64,000 nt of DNA from Peribacillus frigoritolerans (GTDB lineage: Bacteria; Bacillota; Bacilli; Bacillales; DSM-1321), in assembly GCF_040250305.1 (NCBI RefSeq), contig NZ_CP158190.1, forward strand, positions 466,001-530,000, given 5' to 3'. Under the pieces are notes generated by a model. It saw only the letters and a program-made list of their open reading frames with translations, searched no databases and was not told the origin of the DNA. Made by a program: the position numbers and the translations under genes. Shown piece by piece: positions 50,459-60,370 of the stretch (position 1 is its first letter; each line of letters starts with the position of its first letter).

Positions 50459-51280
50459 TTAATCATGTTTTTTTATTTTAAAAAACAAGCAGTGATAGGT
50501 TGCTTTCACACCTGATTGATTTCGGTATTGTGTGTCGTAAATGTTGATTAACTCTCGAAAAAAGGAAGGGCGCTGGCAATAGTTTTCTTTGTTGCTGTTA
50601 GCAGCACCAATCTTTTTAATTGAAGTGAAAAATTCACGTACTGTCTGAAAGTACTCCAGTTCAAGCTTTTCTATTTTTGTTATCTCGATTGGGACTGCTG
50701 ATGAATAGGGGATTGCAGCTTCACAAATCTGAGATAATTCTTCCAGAGTGTAAAACATTTGGCCTGGTGAACTATCCATGGAAAGCTGAAGCTTTTCCTT
50801 CGCATGTTCATATGACCTATGAAGCTCTTGAAAGGTATCTATTCCGAACGTTGAAAATATCAGGTTTCCTTCGGCCGTTAATCGTGTAAACAGTTTTTCA
50901 AGGGTTGCAGGAAGAGCATTCAGCCATTGAAACGTTGCATTGGAAATAATCAAGTCGTAATTTTCATTAAGCGCCATTTCTTCAATATCCGTACATAAAA
51001 ATGTAACACGGTCCTCCTTTGTCATTCCTTTCGCCACTTCAACCATTCCTGGTGCAATATCAACAGCCGTAATGGCGGCATTAGGGAATGTTTTGAGGAG
51101 TAACCTGGTTAAGTAACCGGTGCCGCAGCCGATTTCAAGAATATTGATTTTATGATTGGTGTTTTTTTGAGGAAGCAAATCCACTAATTGTTTTGCCATG
51201 TTTTTTTGAACATTGGCATACGCATCATATGTTTTCGCGTGTTCACTGAACCGCTTGCTTAACAATCGTTTATCAATCAT
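50459..51280 (-). CDS. bioC: Malonyl-ACP O-methyltransferase BioC
   Basis: 273 residues, SAM-dependent methyltransferase: N-terminal RFSEHAKTYDAYANVQKNMA typical of BioC, SAM motif ILEIGCGTGYLTRLL (about 47-61), then DIEEMALNENYDLIISNATFQWL. It methylates malonyl-ACP so that fatty acid synthesis can build pimeloyl-ACP methyl ester, the start of biotin synthesis. It is the last gene of bioF-bioH-bioC and overlaps bioH by 8 bases. Confidence 0.93.
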   Translation of the reverse strand: MIDKRLLSKRFSEHAKTYDAYANVQKNMAKQLVDLLPQKNTNHKINILEIGCGTGYLTRLLLKTFPNAAITAVDIAPGMVEVAKGMTKEDRVTFLCTDIEEMALNENYDLIISNATFQWLNALPATLEKLFTRLTAEGNLIFSTFGIDTFQELHRSYEHAKEKLQLSMDSSPGQMFYTLEELSQICEAAIPYSSAVPIEITKIEKLELEYFQTVREFFTSIKKIGAANSNKENYCQRPSFFRELINIYDTQYRNQSGVKATYHCLFFKIKKHD

Positions 51281-52019
51281 GAACGTACTCCTTTTGAATA
51301 AATGTTTTTATATGCTCCATACATTCCTGAGGTTTTGTGAGAAATGGAATATGGCCAGCACCTTCAATAATATGAAGCTCGGCTTTCCCACCCAGATTTT
51401 CTTTAATGAAGGATGAGGCTTCAAGTGGACAAATTTTGTCTTCCCTCCCATGAAGCAATATAAAGGGGGCTTCAATCCGGTCGAGTCTTGCTCTAGCATC
51501 TTTCTGAAGTAAATAATCCAGACCAATCAGAAGCGAAAACACATCATCTCCATGAAACTCGCGTTGAATTGTGTTGATGAATTGATTATGAAAACCTGCT
51601 TCTTTTTCAGCATCGGAAAACATTGCTTCATAGAAGGAAGACAAAGTCTTCTCTTTATTGCGCTGCAGTTGTTTCTTCATGCGCTCGACCATTCGTGGAT
51701 CCCAGCCAAATGAATAATTTTTTCCTGTAGTGAACCGACTGGTTGCGCCAAAAAGGATAAAACCGTTTATTTTTTCTCGATACGAACTTGAAAGTTCAAG
51801 TGATACTAGTGATCCTAATGACCAACTCAGTAAATAAACAGGACCATCGAGGGAAGCGATTGAGTCCATGACTCGTTCTTCAAAGTCATTTAGTGCTTTC
51901 ATATCTCTCCAATCTATAAATGAAAGGTGAAATATTTCTGACAGCGGTTTGATTAACGGTTGAAACGCATCTTTTTCCATTCCCCAGCCAGGAAGCACGA
52001 CTAAATTCGGCTGTTTCAT
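51273..52019 (-). CDS. bioH: BioH-like pimeloyl-ACP methyl ester esterase (alpha/beta hydrolase)
   Basis: 248 residues. Nucleophile Ser in LLSWSLGSLVSLEL (about 84), acid residue in LLHGREDKICP (about 196) and His in IEGAGHIPFL (about 225). VLPGWGMEKDAF at the start is the BioH-type oxyanion region. It would demethylate pimeloyl-ACP methyl ester before BioF acts. The ATG overlaps the bioF stop (ATGA). Confidence 0.88.
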   Translation of the reverse strand: MKQPNLVVLPGWGMEKDAFQPLIKPLSEIFHLSFIDWRDMKALNDFEERVMDSIASLDGPVYLLSWSLGSLVSLELSSSYREKINGFILFGATSRFTTGKNYSFGWDPRMVERMKKQLQRNKEKTLSSFYEAMFSDAEKEAGFHNQFINTIQREFHGDDVFSLLIGLDYLLQKDARARLDRIEAPFILLHGREDKICPLEASSFIKENLGGKAELHIIEGAGHIPFLTKPQECMEHIKTFIQKEYVHD

Positions 52020-53215
52020 TCAACAACACCCATTTCTTTTCCAATGATCGAAACTTTTTCAACTGCCCAATCAAGATCTTTTTTATCGTGGAGAGCCGTT
52101 ACGGTAAACCGGATTCTCGCTTCATTTTCAGGAACGGTCGGCGGCCTGACAGCGATAGCGGCAATTCCTTCTTTCTGCAAACGTGCGGCAAATTCCATCG
52201 CTTTTTCGTTTTCCCCGATGACGATAGGAACAATTTGTGATTGGCTTCCGCAAATATTAAACCCGTAATATGTGAGTTCTTGTCTAAAGTGTTCTGAGTG
52301 TGTTTGGAGCAGTGAGCGGCGTTCTGGTTCTTGCTGTACAAGTTCAATCGCTGTTTTTATAGCACCGAGTATGGCCGGGGGGAGTGCAGTTGAATATATG
52401 AATCCGCGCATGCGATTTTTTAAATAGTCGATGAGCCATTTTTTCCCGACAACATAGGCCCCGAATGAACCGAGCGCTTTACTGAATGTTCCCATTTGGA
52501 TATCTATTTTATTTTGAAGATGGAGGTGACCGGCATAGCCTTCACCGTTTTTACCGTAGATGCCGCTTCCATGTGCTTCATCTGTCATTAACAGTGCGTT
52601 ATAACGTTCCTTTAACCGAACAAGGTCTTCAAGAAAAGCAAAGTCACCATCCATACTGAAGACCGTATCCGTCACGATTAATTTACGTGCTTCAATCGGT
52701 GATTTTTTCAAAGATGCTTCTAAGTGGTCTAAATCATTATGACGATAGCGTATATGCTTTGCACGGCTTAAAAGAGCTCCATCGACAATGCTTGCATGAT
52801 TCAATCTATCGCTATAAATAATATCGTTACGGGACAGCAGGGTGGAGATTATTCCAAGGTTCGCGTTATATCCACTGTTGATGATGAGTCCTGCTTCGGC
52901 TTTCTTCCAATTGACAAGAGCTTGTTCCGCCTGCTCGTAAAGAGGATGATTGCCAACAATTAAACGTGAAGCCGTTGCTCCTGCACCATATGTAAGTACT
53001 GCATCAACCATAGCCTTTTTCAGCCGCTCATCTCCTGCATATCCTAAATAGTTATTAGAAGCCAGATTAAGCATCCTGCACCCGTTGATCGTAAGCCAAG
53101 GCTGCTCGGCACATACGGTTGATACGAGTTCACGCTTTTGCGAAATCTCTTCTAAATGAGCGAGTTCTTTTTTTATTTTTTCTTCCCAACAAGGTAATTG
53201 TTTTTCACTGTACAT
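52016..53215 (-). CDS. bioF: 8-amino-7-oxononanoate synthase BioF
   Basis: 399 residues from the ATG at 53215, 8 bases after AAGGAG; the first ATG at 53221 is too close to the site. PLP-dependent alpha-oxoamine synthase: NNYLGYAGDERL, GATASRLIVGN, DEAHGSGIYG, and the PLP lysine in MGTFSKALGSFGAYV (about 240). It joins pimeloyl-ACP with alanine. It leads the operon behind a BirA-like operator; bioA, bioD and bioB are not in the window. Confidence 0.94.
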   Translation of the reverse strand: MYSEKQLPCWEEKIKKELAHLEEISQKRELVSTVCAEQPWLTINGCRMLNLASNNYLGYAGDERLKKAMVDAVLTYGAGATASRLIVGNHPLYEQAEQALVNWKKAEAGLIINSGYNANLGIISTLLSRNDIIYSDRLNHASIVDGALLSRAKHIRYRHNDLDHLEASLKKSPIEARKLIVTDTVFSMDGDFAFLEDLVRLKERYNALLMTDEAHGSGIYGKNGEGYAGHLHLQNKIDIQMGTFSKALGSFGAYVVGKKWLIDYLKNRMRGFIYSTALPPAILGAIKTAIELVQQEPERRSLLQTHSEHFRQELTYYGFNICGSQSQIVPIVIGENEKAMEFAARLQKEGIAAIAVRPPTVPENEARIRFTVTALHDKKDLDWAVEKVSIIGKEMGVVE

Positions 53216-53230
53216 GGCCATTCTCCTTTT

Positions 53231-53268
53231 TTATATGTCAACTAAAATTGATATAAGTTAACATATAA
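53231..53268 (-). promoter_or_regulatory. BirA-type operator of the biotin operon
   Basis: TTATATGTCAACT and AGTTAACATATAA form a 13-bp inverted repeat with one mismatch around a 12-bp AT spacer, starting 16 bases before the bioF start. The GTTAAC-centred arms and spacing fit Firmicute BirA operators. Repression by biotinyl-BirA is inferred. Confidence 0.82.
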
Positions 53269-53631
53269 AACATTCTAATCATGACTCAATGAAACTGTCA
53301 AGCTTTGAAAAGGAGCATGAGAATAAATTAATAATCCATTAATCTCGGAGAAATCAAGGGTCAAAAAAAGCTGGTTGGTTATTTTGATCCAAGCCAGAAC
53401 ATTTAAGGAGAATCGGGCAGCGGCTTTGTTAAGCTAATGAATAAAAAAGCTTAGTGAAAATAGTGACTTTGTATGTATTAAGCTCGTTCATTGAAGATAA
53501 TCTAACTTACTAGGTAGTCTTTTTGTTAAACCTTCAAATCTTTGAAGGATTAAATGGAATTCCATGTTACTATAGAGCAGTGAAATTAACGGAATTCACA
53601 TTAACCATTAGATAAAGGAAGGGTAATAAAT
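53269..53631. other. Intergenic region bioF / yitT
   Basis: About 360 bases without a credible open frame, holding the divergent promoters. A CTTCAAA/TTTGAAG palindrome (about 53534-53552) lies before the yitT gene; no known operator is recognised. Confidence 0.4.
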
Positions 53632-54471
53632 ATGAAAAAGATTTCTTTGGATGTTTTCTTTATATTAATAGGAGCTTTTATTTTTGCTTTGGCAATAAAT
53701 CTTTTCGTCATTCCCAATGAGCTTGGTGAGGGAGGAGTCACGGGGATAACCATCATTTTGTTTTATCTTTTTGAATGGTCACCAGGGCTGTTAAGTTTGA
53801 TCATTAACGCTTTCCTGCTCATTGTCGGTTATAAATTTTTGTCGAAATTAACAACGGTATATACAATCGTAGCCGTTGCATTTAATTCACTTTTCCTTCA
53901 TTTAACCGAAAGTTGGACGATATCTTCAGATGAATTGGTCATCAATGCAATATTTGGCGGGGTTTTTGCCGGTGCAGGAATTGGCATGATCATTCGTGTT
54001 GGGGGCACTACTGCCGGTACGACGATCCTGGCCCGAATTACGAATAAGTATTTGGGATGGAGCTTAAGCTATGGACTTCTGTTTTTCGATTTAATCGTTG
54101 CGTTCTCATCTTATTTCATCATTGGTGCAGAAGGTCTGATGCTCACTATCCTTATGCTTTATATTGGAACAAAAACGATGGAATTCATCATTGAGGGATT
54201 GAACCCGAAAAAAGCGATTACCATCATTTCAAATGAAGCGGACCAGATTGCAAAACAAGTTACCGAATTGATGGACCGGGGGGTCACTGTTTTTAGCGGT
54301 CATGGATACTATACAAAGGCATCCAAGGATATTTTATATATCGTTATAAGTAAGCAAGAGGTGCTAAAGTTAAAGAGAATAGTGCAGTCAACGGATAGCA
54401 ATGCTTTTATAGCCATACATGACGTTCGGGACGTATTTGGTGAAGGATTCCTGGATATCTCGAAGTCCTGA
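53632..54471 (+). CDS. yitT: YitT family membrane protein (DUF161-DUF2179)
   Basis: 279 residues: five membrane segments in the DUF161 part (about 1-180; IPNELGEGGVTGITIIL and RVGGTTAGTTILARI are family motifs) and a C-terminal soluble DUF2179 domain (about 195-279; GHGYYTKASKDILYIVIS). Widespread and multi-copy in Bacillus; function unknown. AAGGAAGGG site before the ATG. Confidence 0.9.
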   Translation: MKKISLDVFFILIGAFIFALAINLFVIPNELGEGGVTGITIILFYLFEWSPGLLSLIINAFLLIVGYKFLSKLTTVYTIVAVAFNSLFLHLTESWTISSDELVINAIFGGVFAGAGIGMIIRVGGTTAGTTILARITNKYLGWSLSYGLLFFDLIVAFSSYFIIGAEGLMLTILMLYIGTKTMEFIIEGLNPKKAITIISNEADQIAKQVTELMDRGVTVFSGHGYYTKASKDILYIVISKQEVLKLKRIVQSTDSNAFIAIHDVRDVFGEGFLDISKS

Positions 54472-54496
54472 TGCTAGTAAGGTATAAGCGAAATGA

Positions 54497-54524
54497 AAAG
54501 GCCTAATTAGGCTTTTTTATTTTG
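54497..54524 (+). terminator. Terminator of yitT
   Basis: AAAAGGCCTAATTAGGCTTTTTT, an 8-bp palindromic stem and T-run. Confidence 0.8.
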
Positions 54525-54625
54525 CATTGCGAAAAATCTGTAAATTCGGAATAATTTGTTATATTATGTAAGTAAGAAACCACACACCCTGAGGAGTGCA
54601 GCCATTAAATGTGGAGGTGTCCAAG

Positions 54626-54811
54626 ATGATCCTTTTAAAAGTGGATGACAGAAAGTTTGGGAATAGCAATATCAAGTACAGTGTCGTTGATAAGGAAACA
54701 AATGAATTGATCATTAGCGGTGTGTTTAAGGAATTTGGACAAGCAAGCGATAAATATTATGAATTGAAGGATGAATACGGTCCTTCCAATGTGAAAATGA
54801 TATTGAAGTGA
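54626..54811 (+). CDS. Small hypothetical protein, 61 aa
   Basis: ATG at 54626, 7 bases after GGAGGTGT. Charged alpha/beta product (ILLKVDDRKFGNSNIKYSVVDKETNELIISG...). No recognised family. It has its own terminator immediately downstream, which supports a real gene. Confidence 0.6.
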   Translation: MILLKVDDRKFGNSNIKYSVVDKETNELIISGVFKEFGQASDKYYELKDEYGPSNVKMILK

Positions 54812-54842
54812 AAAGAGGGGGACCGACGGGTTTCCCTTTTTT
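54812..54842 (+). terminator. Terminator of the 61-aa gene
   Basis: AAAAGAGGGGGACC/GGTTTCCCTTTTTT stem with G-U pairs. Confidence 0.8.
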
Positions 54843-55015
54843 CGTATAATGCCAGGAATGAAAATGGCCCGTACGATAAATAATCGGATAAAGGAATAAT
54901 CAAAGGTTTCTGAATCATATAATTAGATTAAGAGAGTTCTTAACATCCTTTTTTTACAATATACTACAATTTTATTGTAAAGTATGGAATTTGGTGGTAA
55001 TATTAAGCGCATAAA

Positions 55016-55029
55016 TGTAAACGTTTGCA
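55016..55029 (+). promoter_or_regulatory. LacI/CcpA-type operator upstream of the sugar-binding protein gene
   Basis: TGTAAACGTTTGCA fits both the cre consensus and the ACGCAAACGTTTGCGT palindrome at 59537. It lies about 145 bases before the binding-protein start. Confidence 0.7.
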
Positions 55030-55115
55030 ACGTTTTTTTGTGAGGAGGTGATGTAAAAGAAGTACGCTAGACTATGAATTTTATTGAATTAAAGGCTTTT
55101 ATTTTACTAATTTTA

Positions 55116-55129
55116 TGCAAACGTTTTCT
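55116..55129 (+). promoter_or_regulatory. Second LacI/CcpA-type operator
   Basis: TGCAAACGTTTTCT, 45 bases before the binding-protein start. With the site at 55016 it gives two operators 100 bases apart, suitable for repression by looping or dual control. Confidence 0.68.
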
Positions 55130-55173
55130 TAAAATTGCATGAATATTATGAGAAAAAGGGAGAGTGGGTAGGC

Positions 55174-56463
55174 ATGAGGCGTAAAAAATGGTACGGGGGA
55201 ATTCTTACTGTTTTATTAATTTTTAGTGTGATTTTGGCTGGATGCTCTTCTTCAACTGGCGGAAACAGCGACTCAAAGGATGTCGTGACGCTCGATATAT
55301 TTCAATTCAAGGTAGAATTCAAGTCGCAATTCGAGACATTGGCAAAACAATATGAAAAAGAAAATCCAAATGTGAAGATCAAGGTATCGACAGTCGGCGG
55401 CGGAAATGATTATAAATCTGCCATAACGGCAAAGTTCGCTTCAGGTGAGGAGCCGGCGGTTTTTAACATTGGCGGACCGGTAGATGTCGCACAATATAAA
55501 GATAGATTAACAGATTTAAAGGACACGAAGGCTGCTGCTGCAGCGCTTGACGGTACTTTGGATGGCGTGGAAGAGGACGGGCAAGTCCTTGGACTTCCAT
55601 TTAACCAAGAAGGATACGGCTTGATTTATAACAAACGAATATTTAAAGAAGCCGGAATTAATCCTGATGAAATTACAAGTTATGAAGCCTTAGAGGCGGC
55701 AGTTAAGAAAATCGATTCACAAAAAGACAAATTGAAAATCGATGCAGTTTTCGCATATCCGGTAAAAGAGAAGTGGGTGACAGGAAACCATTTATCCAAT
55801 GTATTCTTATCACCGGAGTTTGATGGGAATGTGTTAGAAGCAAGTAAGGCACCAACGGTTAAATTCACGGATGGTGACAAGTTTAAGCAATTGGTCGATA
55901 TCCAAAATGAGTATTCCGTCCAGCCGACAGCAAGTCTTGATTACTCCCAACAAGTGGAGGAGCTGTTCTCGCTTGAAAAGGTTGCAATCATTCAGCAAGG
56001 TAACTGGGTGTATAACACAGTCTATGATATGGACCCTGAGTTAGCTGAAAAGGGAATTGGCATCATCCCGATTCCAAATGGAGACAATGCAGGCATGCCG
56101 GTCGGCGTACCGAACTATTGGGCAGTGAACAAGAAATCGGATGAAAAGGTACAGGAAGCGGCGAAGAAGTTCCTCGACTGGATGTATACATCCGAAGCAG
56201 GGAAAAAAGCCGTTTTGGAAGATTTTAAATTCATTCCTGCTTATGAAGGATATGATGTAGAAAAAATTGCAGATCCAATTTCAAAAGAAATTTATAAATA
56301 CTCTCAAGAAGGAAATACGATTGGTTGGGTGTTTAATGGATATCCGGTCGGTTGGAACGATGATCTTGGTGCAAGTGTCCAAAAATACGTAACTGGTAAA
56401 TTGACTTGGGAGGAACTTGTCCAACAGAACATTGAAAATTGGGAGAAGATTCATAGCAAATAA
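55174..56463 (+). CDS. Sugar ABC transporter substrate-binding lipoprotein
   Basis: 429 residues from the ATG at 55174. Signal peptide with lipobox ILAGC (Cys near 24), then a family 1 solute-binding domain: FKSQFETLAKQYEKENPNVKIKV, LPFNQEGYGLIYNKRIFKEAGI, AIIQQGNWV and GVPNYWAVNKKS. It delivers an oligosaccharide or glycoside to the two permeases that follow. Two LacI-type operators precede it. The substrate is unknown; the downstream ThuA and oxidoreductases suggest a disaccharide or polyol. Confidence 0.92.
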   Translation: MRRKKWYGGILTVLLIFSVILAGCSSSTGGNSDSKDVVTLDIFQFKVEFKSQFETLAKQYEKENPNVKIKVSTVGGGNDYKSAITAKFASGEEPAVFNIGGPVDVAQYKDRLTDLKDTKAAAAALDGTLDGVEEDGQVLGLPFNQEGYGLIYNKRIFKEAGINPDEITSYEALEAAVKKIDSQKDKLKIDAVFAYPVKEKWVTGNHLSNVFLSPEFDGNVLEASKAPTVKFTDGDKFKQLVDIQNEYSVQPTASLDYSQQVEELFSLEKVAIIQQGNWVYNTVYDMDPELAEKGIGIIPIPNGDNAGMPVGVPNYWAVNKKSDEKVQEAAKKFLDWMYTSEAGKKAVLEDFKFIPAYEGYDVEKIADPISKEIYKYSQEGNTIGWVFNGYPVGWNDDLGASVQKYVTGKLTWEELVQQNIENWEKIHSK

Positions 56464-56481
56464 GTGTTGGGAAATGCAAGT

Positions 56482-56514
56482 GACCAATCGGCATGAAAAA
56501 CGTGTCGATTGGTT
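56482..56514 (+). other. Intercistronic hairpin between binding protein and permeases
   Basis: ACCAATCGGCATG pairs with CGTGTCGATTGGT around AAAAA. It has no T-run, so it probably raises the binding-protein mRNA level by 3'-end protection or partial attenuation, as in other ABC operons. Confidence 0.6.
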
Positions 56515-56630
56515 GTTCCTTATTATAGAAAAGCCGCTGAGGTAATTTGCCTCAACAAGGGATACATCAAATAACACAGTCATGATCTAAACCCATTAAC
56601 TATTAAATCATTTCAAGGAGGTCGGTTTCG

Positions 56631-57491
56631 TTGAGAAATCGGGATGCCGCATATTGGCTGTTTTTGACACCTGTTCTTGCTGCACTCATTTTGGTTGTGA
56701 TCGTGCCGCTCATATACGGATTTTATTATTCCTTTACGAACTGGAACGGTTTAGGGACTCCGGATTTCATTGGTCTTAAGAATTATATAGACTTGTTTAC
56801 GGATAAAGGGTTCCTTGATACATTTTGGTTCACCATTAAATTTTCCGTAGCGGCAATTGTGGTAATCAATATCATCGGATTAAGTTTGGCCCTCATCGTG
56901 ACTTCGAAAATTAAATCAAGCAACATATTGCGGACGGTTTTCTTTATGCCCAATTTAATTGGCGGCTTGATTCTCGGCTTTATTTGGCAGTTCATTTTTA
57001 TTAAGGTCTTCGGTGCGATTGGTGATTTGACTGGGATCGAAGCATTTAATGGGTGGTTATCAACGACTGATACAGGTTTTTGGGGATTGATCATTTTAAC
57101 GTCTTGGCAGATGGCCGGATATATCATGATCATTTATATTGCCTATCTGCAGGCTGTTCCTGAAGACTTGATAGAAGCGGCAAAAATTGACGGAGCGAAC
57201 AGCTTCCAGCGTTTTCGCCATATAACTTTTCCACTAGTGGCACCTGCTTTTACCGTCAGTTTGTTTTTGACGCTTTCCCACTCGTTCAAGATCTATGATC
57301 AAAACCTTTCTTTGACGAATGGAGCTCCCTATAATTCAACTGAAATGGTTGCGATGAACATTGTAAAATCCGCCTTCACCGAAAACGATATGGCATATGC
57401 ACAGGCAAAAGCCGTTATCTTTTTCGTAATCGTGGCGGTCGTTTCGCTGACACAAGTCTATTTCAATAAAAAACGGGAGGTTGAGCTGTAA
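56631..57491 (+). CDS. Sugar ABC transporter permease (MalF-like)
   Basis: 286 residues from a TTG with AAGGAGGTCGG 8 bases upstream. Six membrane segments and the binding-protein-dependent transport motif EAAKIDGANSFQRFRHITFPLVAP (about 183-206), which docks the ATPase. It overlaps the next gene by one base. It imports the same sugar as the upstream binding protein. Confidence 0.92.
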   Translation: MRNRDAAYWLFLTPVLAALILVVIVPLIYGFYYSFTNWNGLGTPDFIGLKNYIDLFTDKGFLDTFWFTIKFSVAAIVVINIIGLSLALIVTSKIKSSNILRTVFFMPNLIGGLILGFIWQFIFIKVFGAIGDLTGIEAFNGWLSTTDTGFWGLIILTSWQMAGYIMIIYIAYLQAVPEDLIEAAKIDGANSFQRFRHITFPLVAPAFTVSLFLTLSHSFKIYDQNLSLTNGAPYNSTEMVAMNIVKSAFTENDMAYAQAKAVIFFVIVAVVSLTQVYFNKKREVEL

Positions 57492-58309
57492 TGAGGGGAA
57501 AATGGAAATTGTGGCTGATTGGATTCATCGGATTCATTTTGGCCATATTATGGCTCACTCCGTTTTATTTAATGCTTGTCAATGCTTTTAAAATGAAACG
57601 GGATATATTTGCCGATACACTGGGACTGCCTGAAACCTGGACATTCGAAAACTTCACTCAAGCATTCGAGCAATTGGATTTCCTTCGGACTTTATTCAAT
57701 TCTTTATTGATATCGGGCGTCAGTGTAGTCATCATCATCATCTTTTCTGCGATGGCAGCATACGCTCTTTCCCGAAACAAAAGTAAAATAAGTTCCCTGC
57801 TTTTCTTTGTGTTTGTAGCAGCCATGCTGATCCCGTTTCAGTCTGTGATGATACCGCTCGTTGCCCAATTCGGACAGCTGGGGATGTTGAACAAGGCCGG
57901 ACTGATTTTCATGTATTTAGGTTTTGGCTGCAGTCTTTCCATATTCCTGTATCATGGTACTTTAAAAGGGATTCCCCTCTCACTTGATGAGGCAGCAAAG
58001 ATTGATGGTGCAAACCGCTTTCAAGTATTTTGGTATATCATATTTCCATTATTAAAACCGATGTCCATTACAGTTGGGATCTTGAATGTCATTTGGATAT
58101 GGAACGACTATTTGCTGCCATCCCTTGTTATTGGCGGCGCAGGATCGGAGACCATCCCACTTAAATTATTCTTCTTTTTCGGTCAATATACGAAGCAATG
58201 GCATCTTGCCTTGGCTGGACTTACCTTATCCATCATTCCAGTCATCATTGCGTACTTTTTTGCTCAGAGGCAAATTATCAAAGGAATTGCAGATGGAGCA
58301 GTTAAATAA
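57491..58309 (+). CDS. Sugar ABC transporter permease (MalG-like)
   Basis: 272 residues, six membrane segments, EAA loop LDEAAKIDGANRFQVFWYIIFPLLKP (about 165-190), and a typical C-terminus (IAYFFAQRQIIKGIADGAVK). Second half of the permease pair. No ATPase gene follows; a shared MsmX-type ATPase encoded elsewhere is the likely energy source. Confidence 0.92.
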   Translation: MRGKWKLWLIGFIGFILAILWLTPFYLMLVNAFKMKRDIFADTLGLPETWTFENFTQAFEQLDFLRTLFNSLLISGVSVVIIIIFSAMAAYALSRNKSKISSLLFFVFVAAMLIPFQSVMIPLVAQFGQLGMLNKAGLIFMYLGFGCSLSIFLYHGTLKGIPLSLDEAAKIDGANRFQVFWYIIFPLLKPMSITVGILNVIWIWNDYLLPSLVIGGAGSETIPLKLFFFFGQYTKQWHLALAGLTLSIIPVIIAYFFAQRQIIKGIADGAVK

Positions 58310-58360
58310 CTATTTAAATATAGGGAATATTAAACCATGTGCGGTTAACGGGGAGTGTTG

Positions 58361-59401
58361 ATGAATTTGTCTGTTACTATAAAAGACGTTGCCAAAAAAG
58401 CAAATGTCGCTCCATCAACGGTATCGCGTGTAATCCATAACAGCCCGACAATCAGTGAAAAGACAAAGCGTAAAGTACGCAAGGTATTAAAGGAAATGGG
58501 CTATCATATGAATGAAAATGCCCGGAACTTAGTCACGAAGTCAACTAAGGCCATTGGGATCGTCATGAAAAGTTCGGCAAGGGAATCACTTTATAATCCC
58601 TTTTTTCCAGAAGTGATCCGAGGCATCGGGGATTTCTGTAATAAAGAAGGGTACAGTCTTTCCCTGACAACCGGCGAGACGGAGGATGCCATCTTTGAGG
58701 ATGTCGTGAAAATGGTTCAGGGCAGAAGAGTGGATGGCATGATTGTTTTGTACTCTAAAAAGGACGATAAAGTGGTGCCGTATTTATTAAAGCAGGGCTT
58801 CCCGTTCGTTTTGATCGGGAAGCCAAGTACGAACATGAGCGGAATCACGTTCATTGATAACGATAATGTTCAAGCGGCCAGGGAAGTATCGGAGTTTGTA
58901 ATAAGTCTTGGACATGAGCGAATCGCCTTTTTAGGGGGCAGTCCCGAGTTTGAGGTGATCCAGGACCGCTTGACAGGTTTTCAACAAGCGATGGAACAGG
59001 CCGGGCTGGATGTGCGACAGGAATATATCAAATTGATTCCTTTAAATCGAACGGATGGAATAAATGCCATTGACGAATTGCTGGAATTGAAAGAGGCACC
59101 AACCGCATTTTTGGTTATGGATCTTTTATTGGGTGTTCTCTTGCTTGGAGTGTTAGCTGAAAAGAACTTGAAAGTGCCGCAGCAAATAAGCGTCGTCTGT
59201 TTTAACCACTCAGAATTCATAGAATTTTTAAGTACGCCGCTGACAACGGTTGATATCCATACGTATCAGTTAGGGTATGAGGCGGCAAAATGCGTGTTCG
59301 ATCTAATTGCAAATCCGGAAATGATGGAAAAGAGTATCAGTATTCCTACCAAAATCATAAAGCGGGAGTCGCATTTTGTTGCCGAAAAGGAAATTAAATG
59401 A
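58361..59401 (+). CDS. LacI-family transcriptional regulator
   Basis: 346 residues from the ATG at 58361, 6 bases after GGGGAG; GTG and TTG codons just before it overlap the site. LacI helix-turn-helix TIKDVAKKANVAPSTVSRVIHN (about 6-27) and a periplasmic-binding-like sensor domain (about 60-340). The perfect palindrome 130 bases after its stop and the two half-related sites before the binding-protein gene are its probable operators. Confidence 0.92.
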   Translation: MNLSVTIKDVAKKANVAPSTVSRVIHNSPTISEKTKRKVRKVLKEMGYHMNENARNLVTKSTKAIGIVMKSSARESLYNPFFPEVIRGIGDFCNKEGYSLSLTTGETEDAIFEDVVKMVQGRRVDGMIVLYSKKDDKVVPYLLKQGFPFVLIGKPSTNMSGITFIDNDNVQAAREVSEFVISLGHERIAFLGGSPEFEVIQDRLTGFQQAMEQAGLDVRQEYIKLIPLNRTDGINAIDELLELKEAPTAFLVMDLLLGVLLLGVLAEKNLKVPQQISVVCFNHSEFIEFLSTPLTTVDIHTYQLGYEAAKCVFDLIANPEMMEKSISIPTKIIKRESHFVAEKEIK

Positions 59402-59536
59402 AAAATGTAGAAATGTTTTACCAATTAAAGCTTGATTTTTGCTAACATAAATTTACAATATAGATTATCACTATTATTTTTGAAAATTCATACTTACTGA
59501 AGTCAATAAGTATGTTCTTATATTTTGATCACACCT

Positions 59537-59554
59537 AACGCAAACGTTTGCGTT
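59537..59554 (+). promoter_or_regulatory. Perfect LacI-family operator before thuA
   Basis: AACGCAAACGTTTGCGTT is an exact 18-bp palindrome with the central CG of LacI-family sites. It lies 75 bases before the ThuA start and probably controls the catabolic half of the cluster. Confidence 0.85.
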
Positions 59555-59628
59555 ATGGATAAAGAGGTATAGTTAAACCATGCAAAGCAAGTTGCCGTGA
59601 AATGAATCTTGAATGGAGGAGGTTGTTC

Positions 59629-60357
59629 ATGAGAGTCCTGGTATGGAATGAGTTTCGCCACGAGAGAACAAAGCCTGAAGTAGCCAAAGTATACCCAGAT
59701 GGTATCCATGGTGCAATTGCCGGCTTTTTACAAAGTGAGCAGGTCGAGGTGAGGACCGCTACTCTCGATGAAGAAGAGCATGGATTAACGGAAGAAGCAC
59801 TGGAACGAACCGATGTACTTCTTTGGTGGGGGCATGTTGCACATGATGAAGTTCAGGATGAAATCATTGCAAGGGTCCACAAGCGAGTACTCGAGGGCAT
59901 GGGTCTCATCGTCCTCCATTCCGGTCATTTTTCAAAAATCTTCAAACGACTTATGGGCACGACTTGCGATTTGAAATGGCGGGTCGCGGATGAAAAGGAA
60001 CGGCTTTGGGTTGTCGATCCCAGTCATCCTATCGTTGATGGAATCGGAGAATATATAGAGCTTGAGAAGGAAGAGATGTACGGGGAACATTTTGATATTC
60101 CTGCACCAGATCAATTAATATTCGTCAGTTGGTTTGAAGGCGGGGAGATATTCAGAAGCGGCTGCACGTATCAGCGGGGAAAAGGGAAGATTTTCTATTT
60201 CCGTCCAGGTCATGAAACATATCCTACTTTCCATAATCCGGAGATTCAACGAGTAATTAAGAATGCCGTTGATTGGGTCAAGCCGGAATCTGGAGTCGTA
60301 ACGAACTATGGGAAAGCCGAACCGTTGGAATCCATCTCAGGCAAAGAGATGAAGTGA
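59629..60357 (+). CDS. thuA: ThuA-family sugar utilisation protein
   Basis: 242 residues from the ATG at 59629 with GGAGGAGG upstream. ThuA domain: [59 protein letters not shown], and [28 protein letters not shown] glutamine-amidotransferase-like fold without an obvious catalytic Cys. In rhizobia ThuA works with ThuB in making or using 3-keto-disaccharides. First gene of a four-gene catabolic operon. Confidence 0.9.
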   Translation: MRVLVWNEFRHERTKPEVAKVYPDGIHGAIAGFLQSEQVEVRTATLDEEEHGLTEEALERTDVLLWWGHVAHDEVQDEIIARVHKRVLEGMGLIVLHSGHFSKIFKRLMGTTCDLKWRVADEKERLWVVDPSHPIVDGIGEYIELEKEEMYGEHFDIPAPDQLIFVSWFEGGEIFRSGCTYQRGKGKIFYFRPGHETYPTFHNPEIQRVIKNAVDWVKPESGVVTNYGKAEPLESISGKEMK

Positions 60358-60370
60358 AGGAGAGAACAAA

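Noticed and set aside
53216..53631. T-box or riboswitch before yitT
   Set aside because: No T-box core (GGTGGNACCGCG-like) or known aptamer is visible; only short palindromes.
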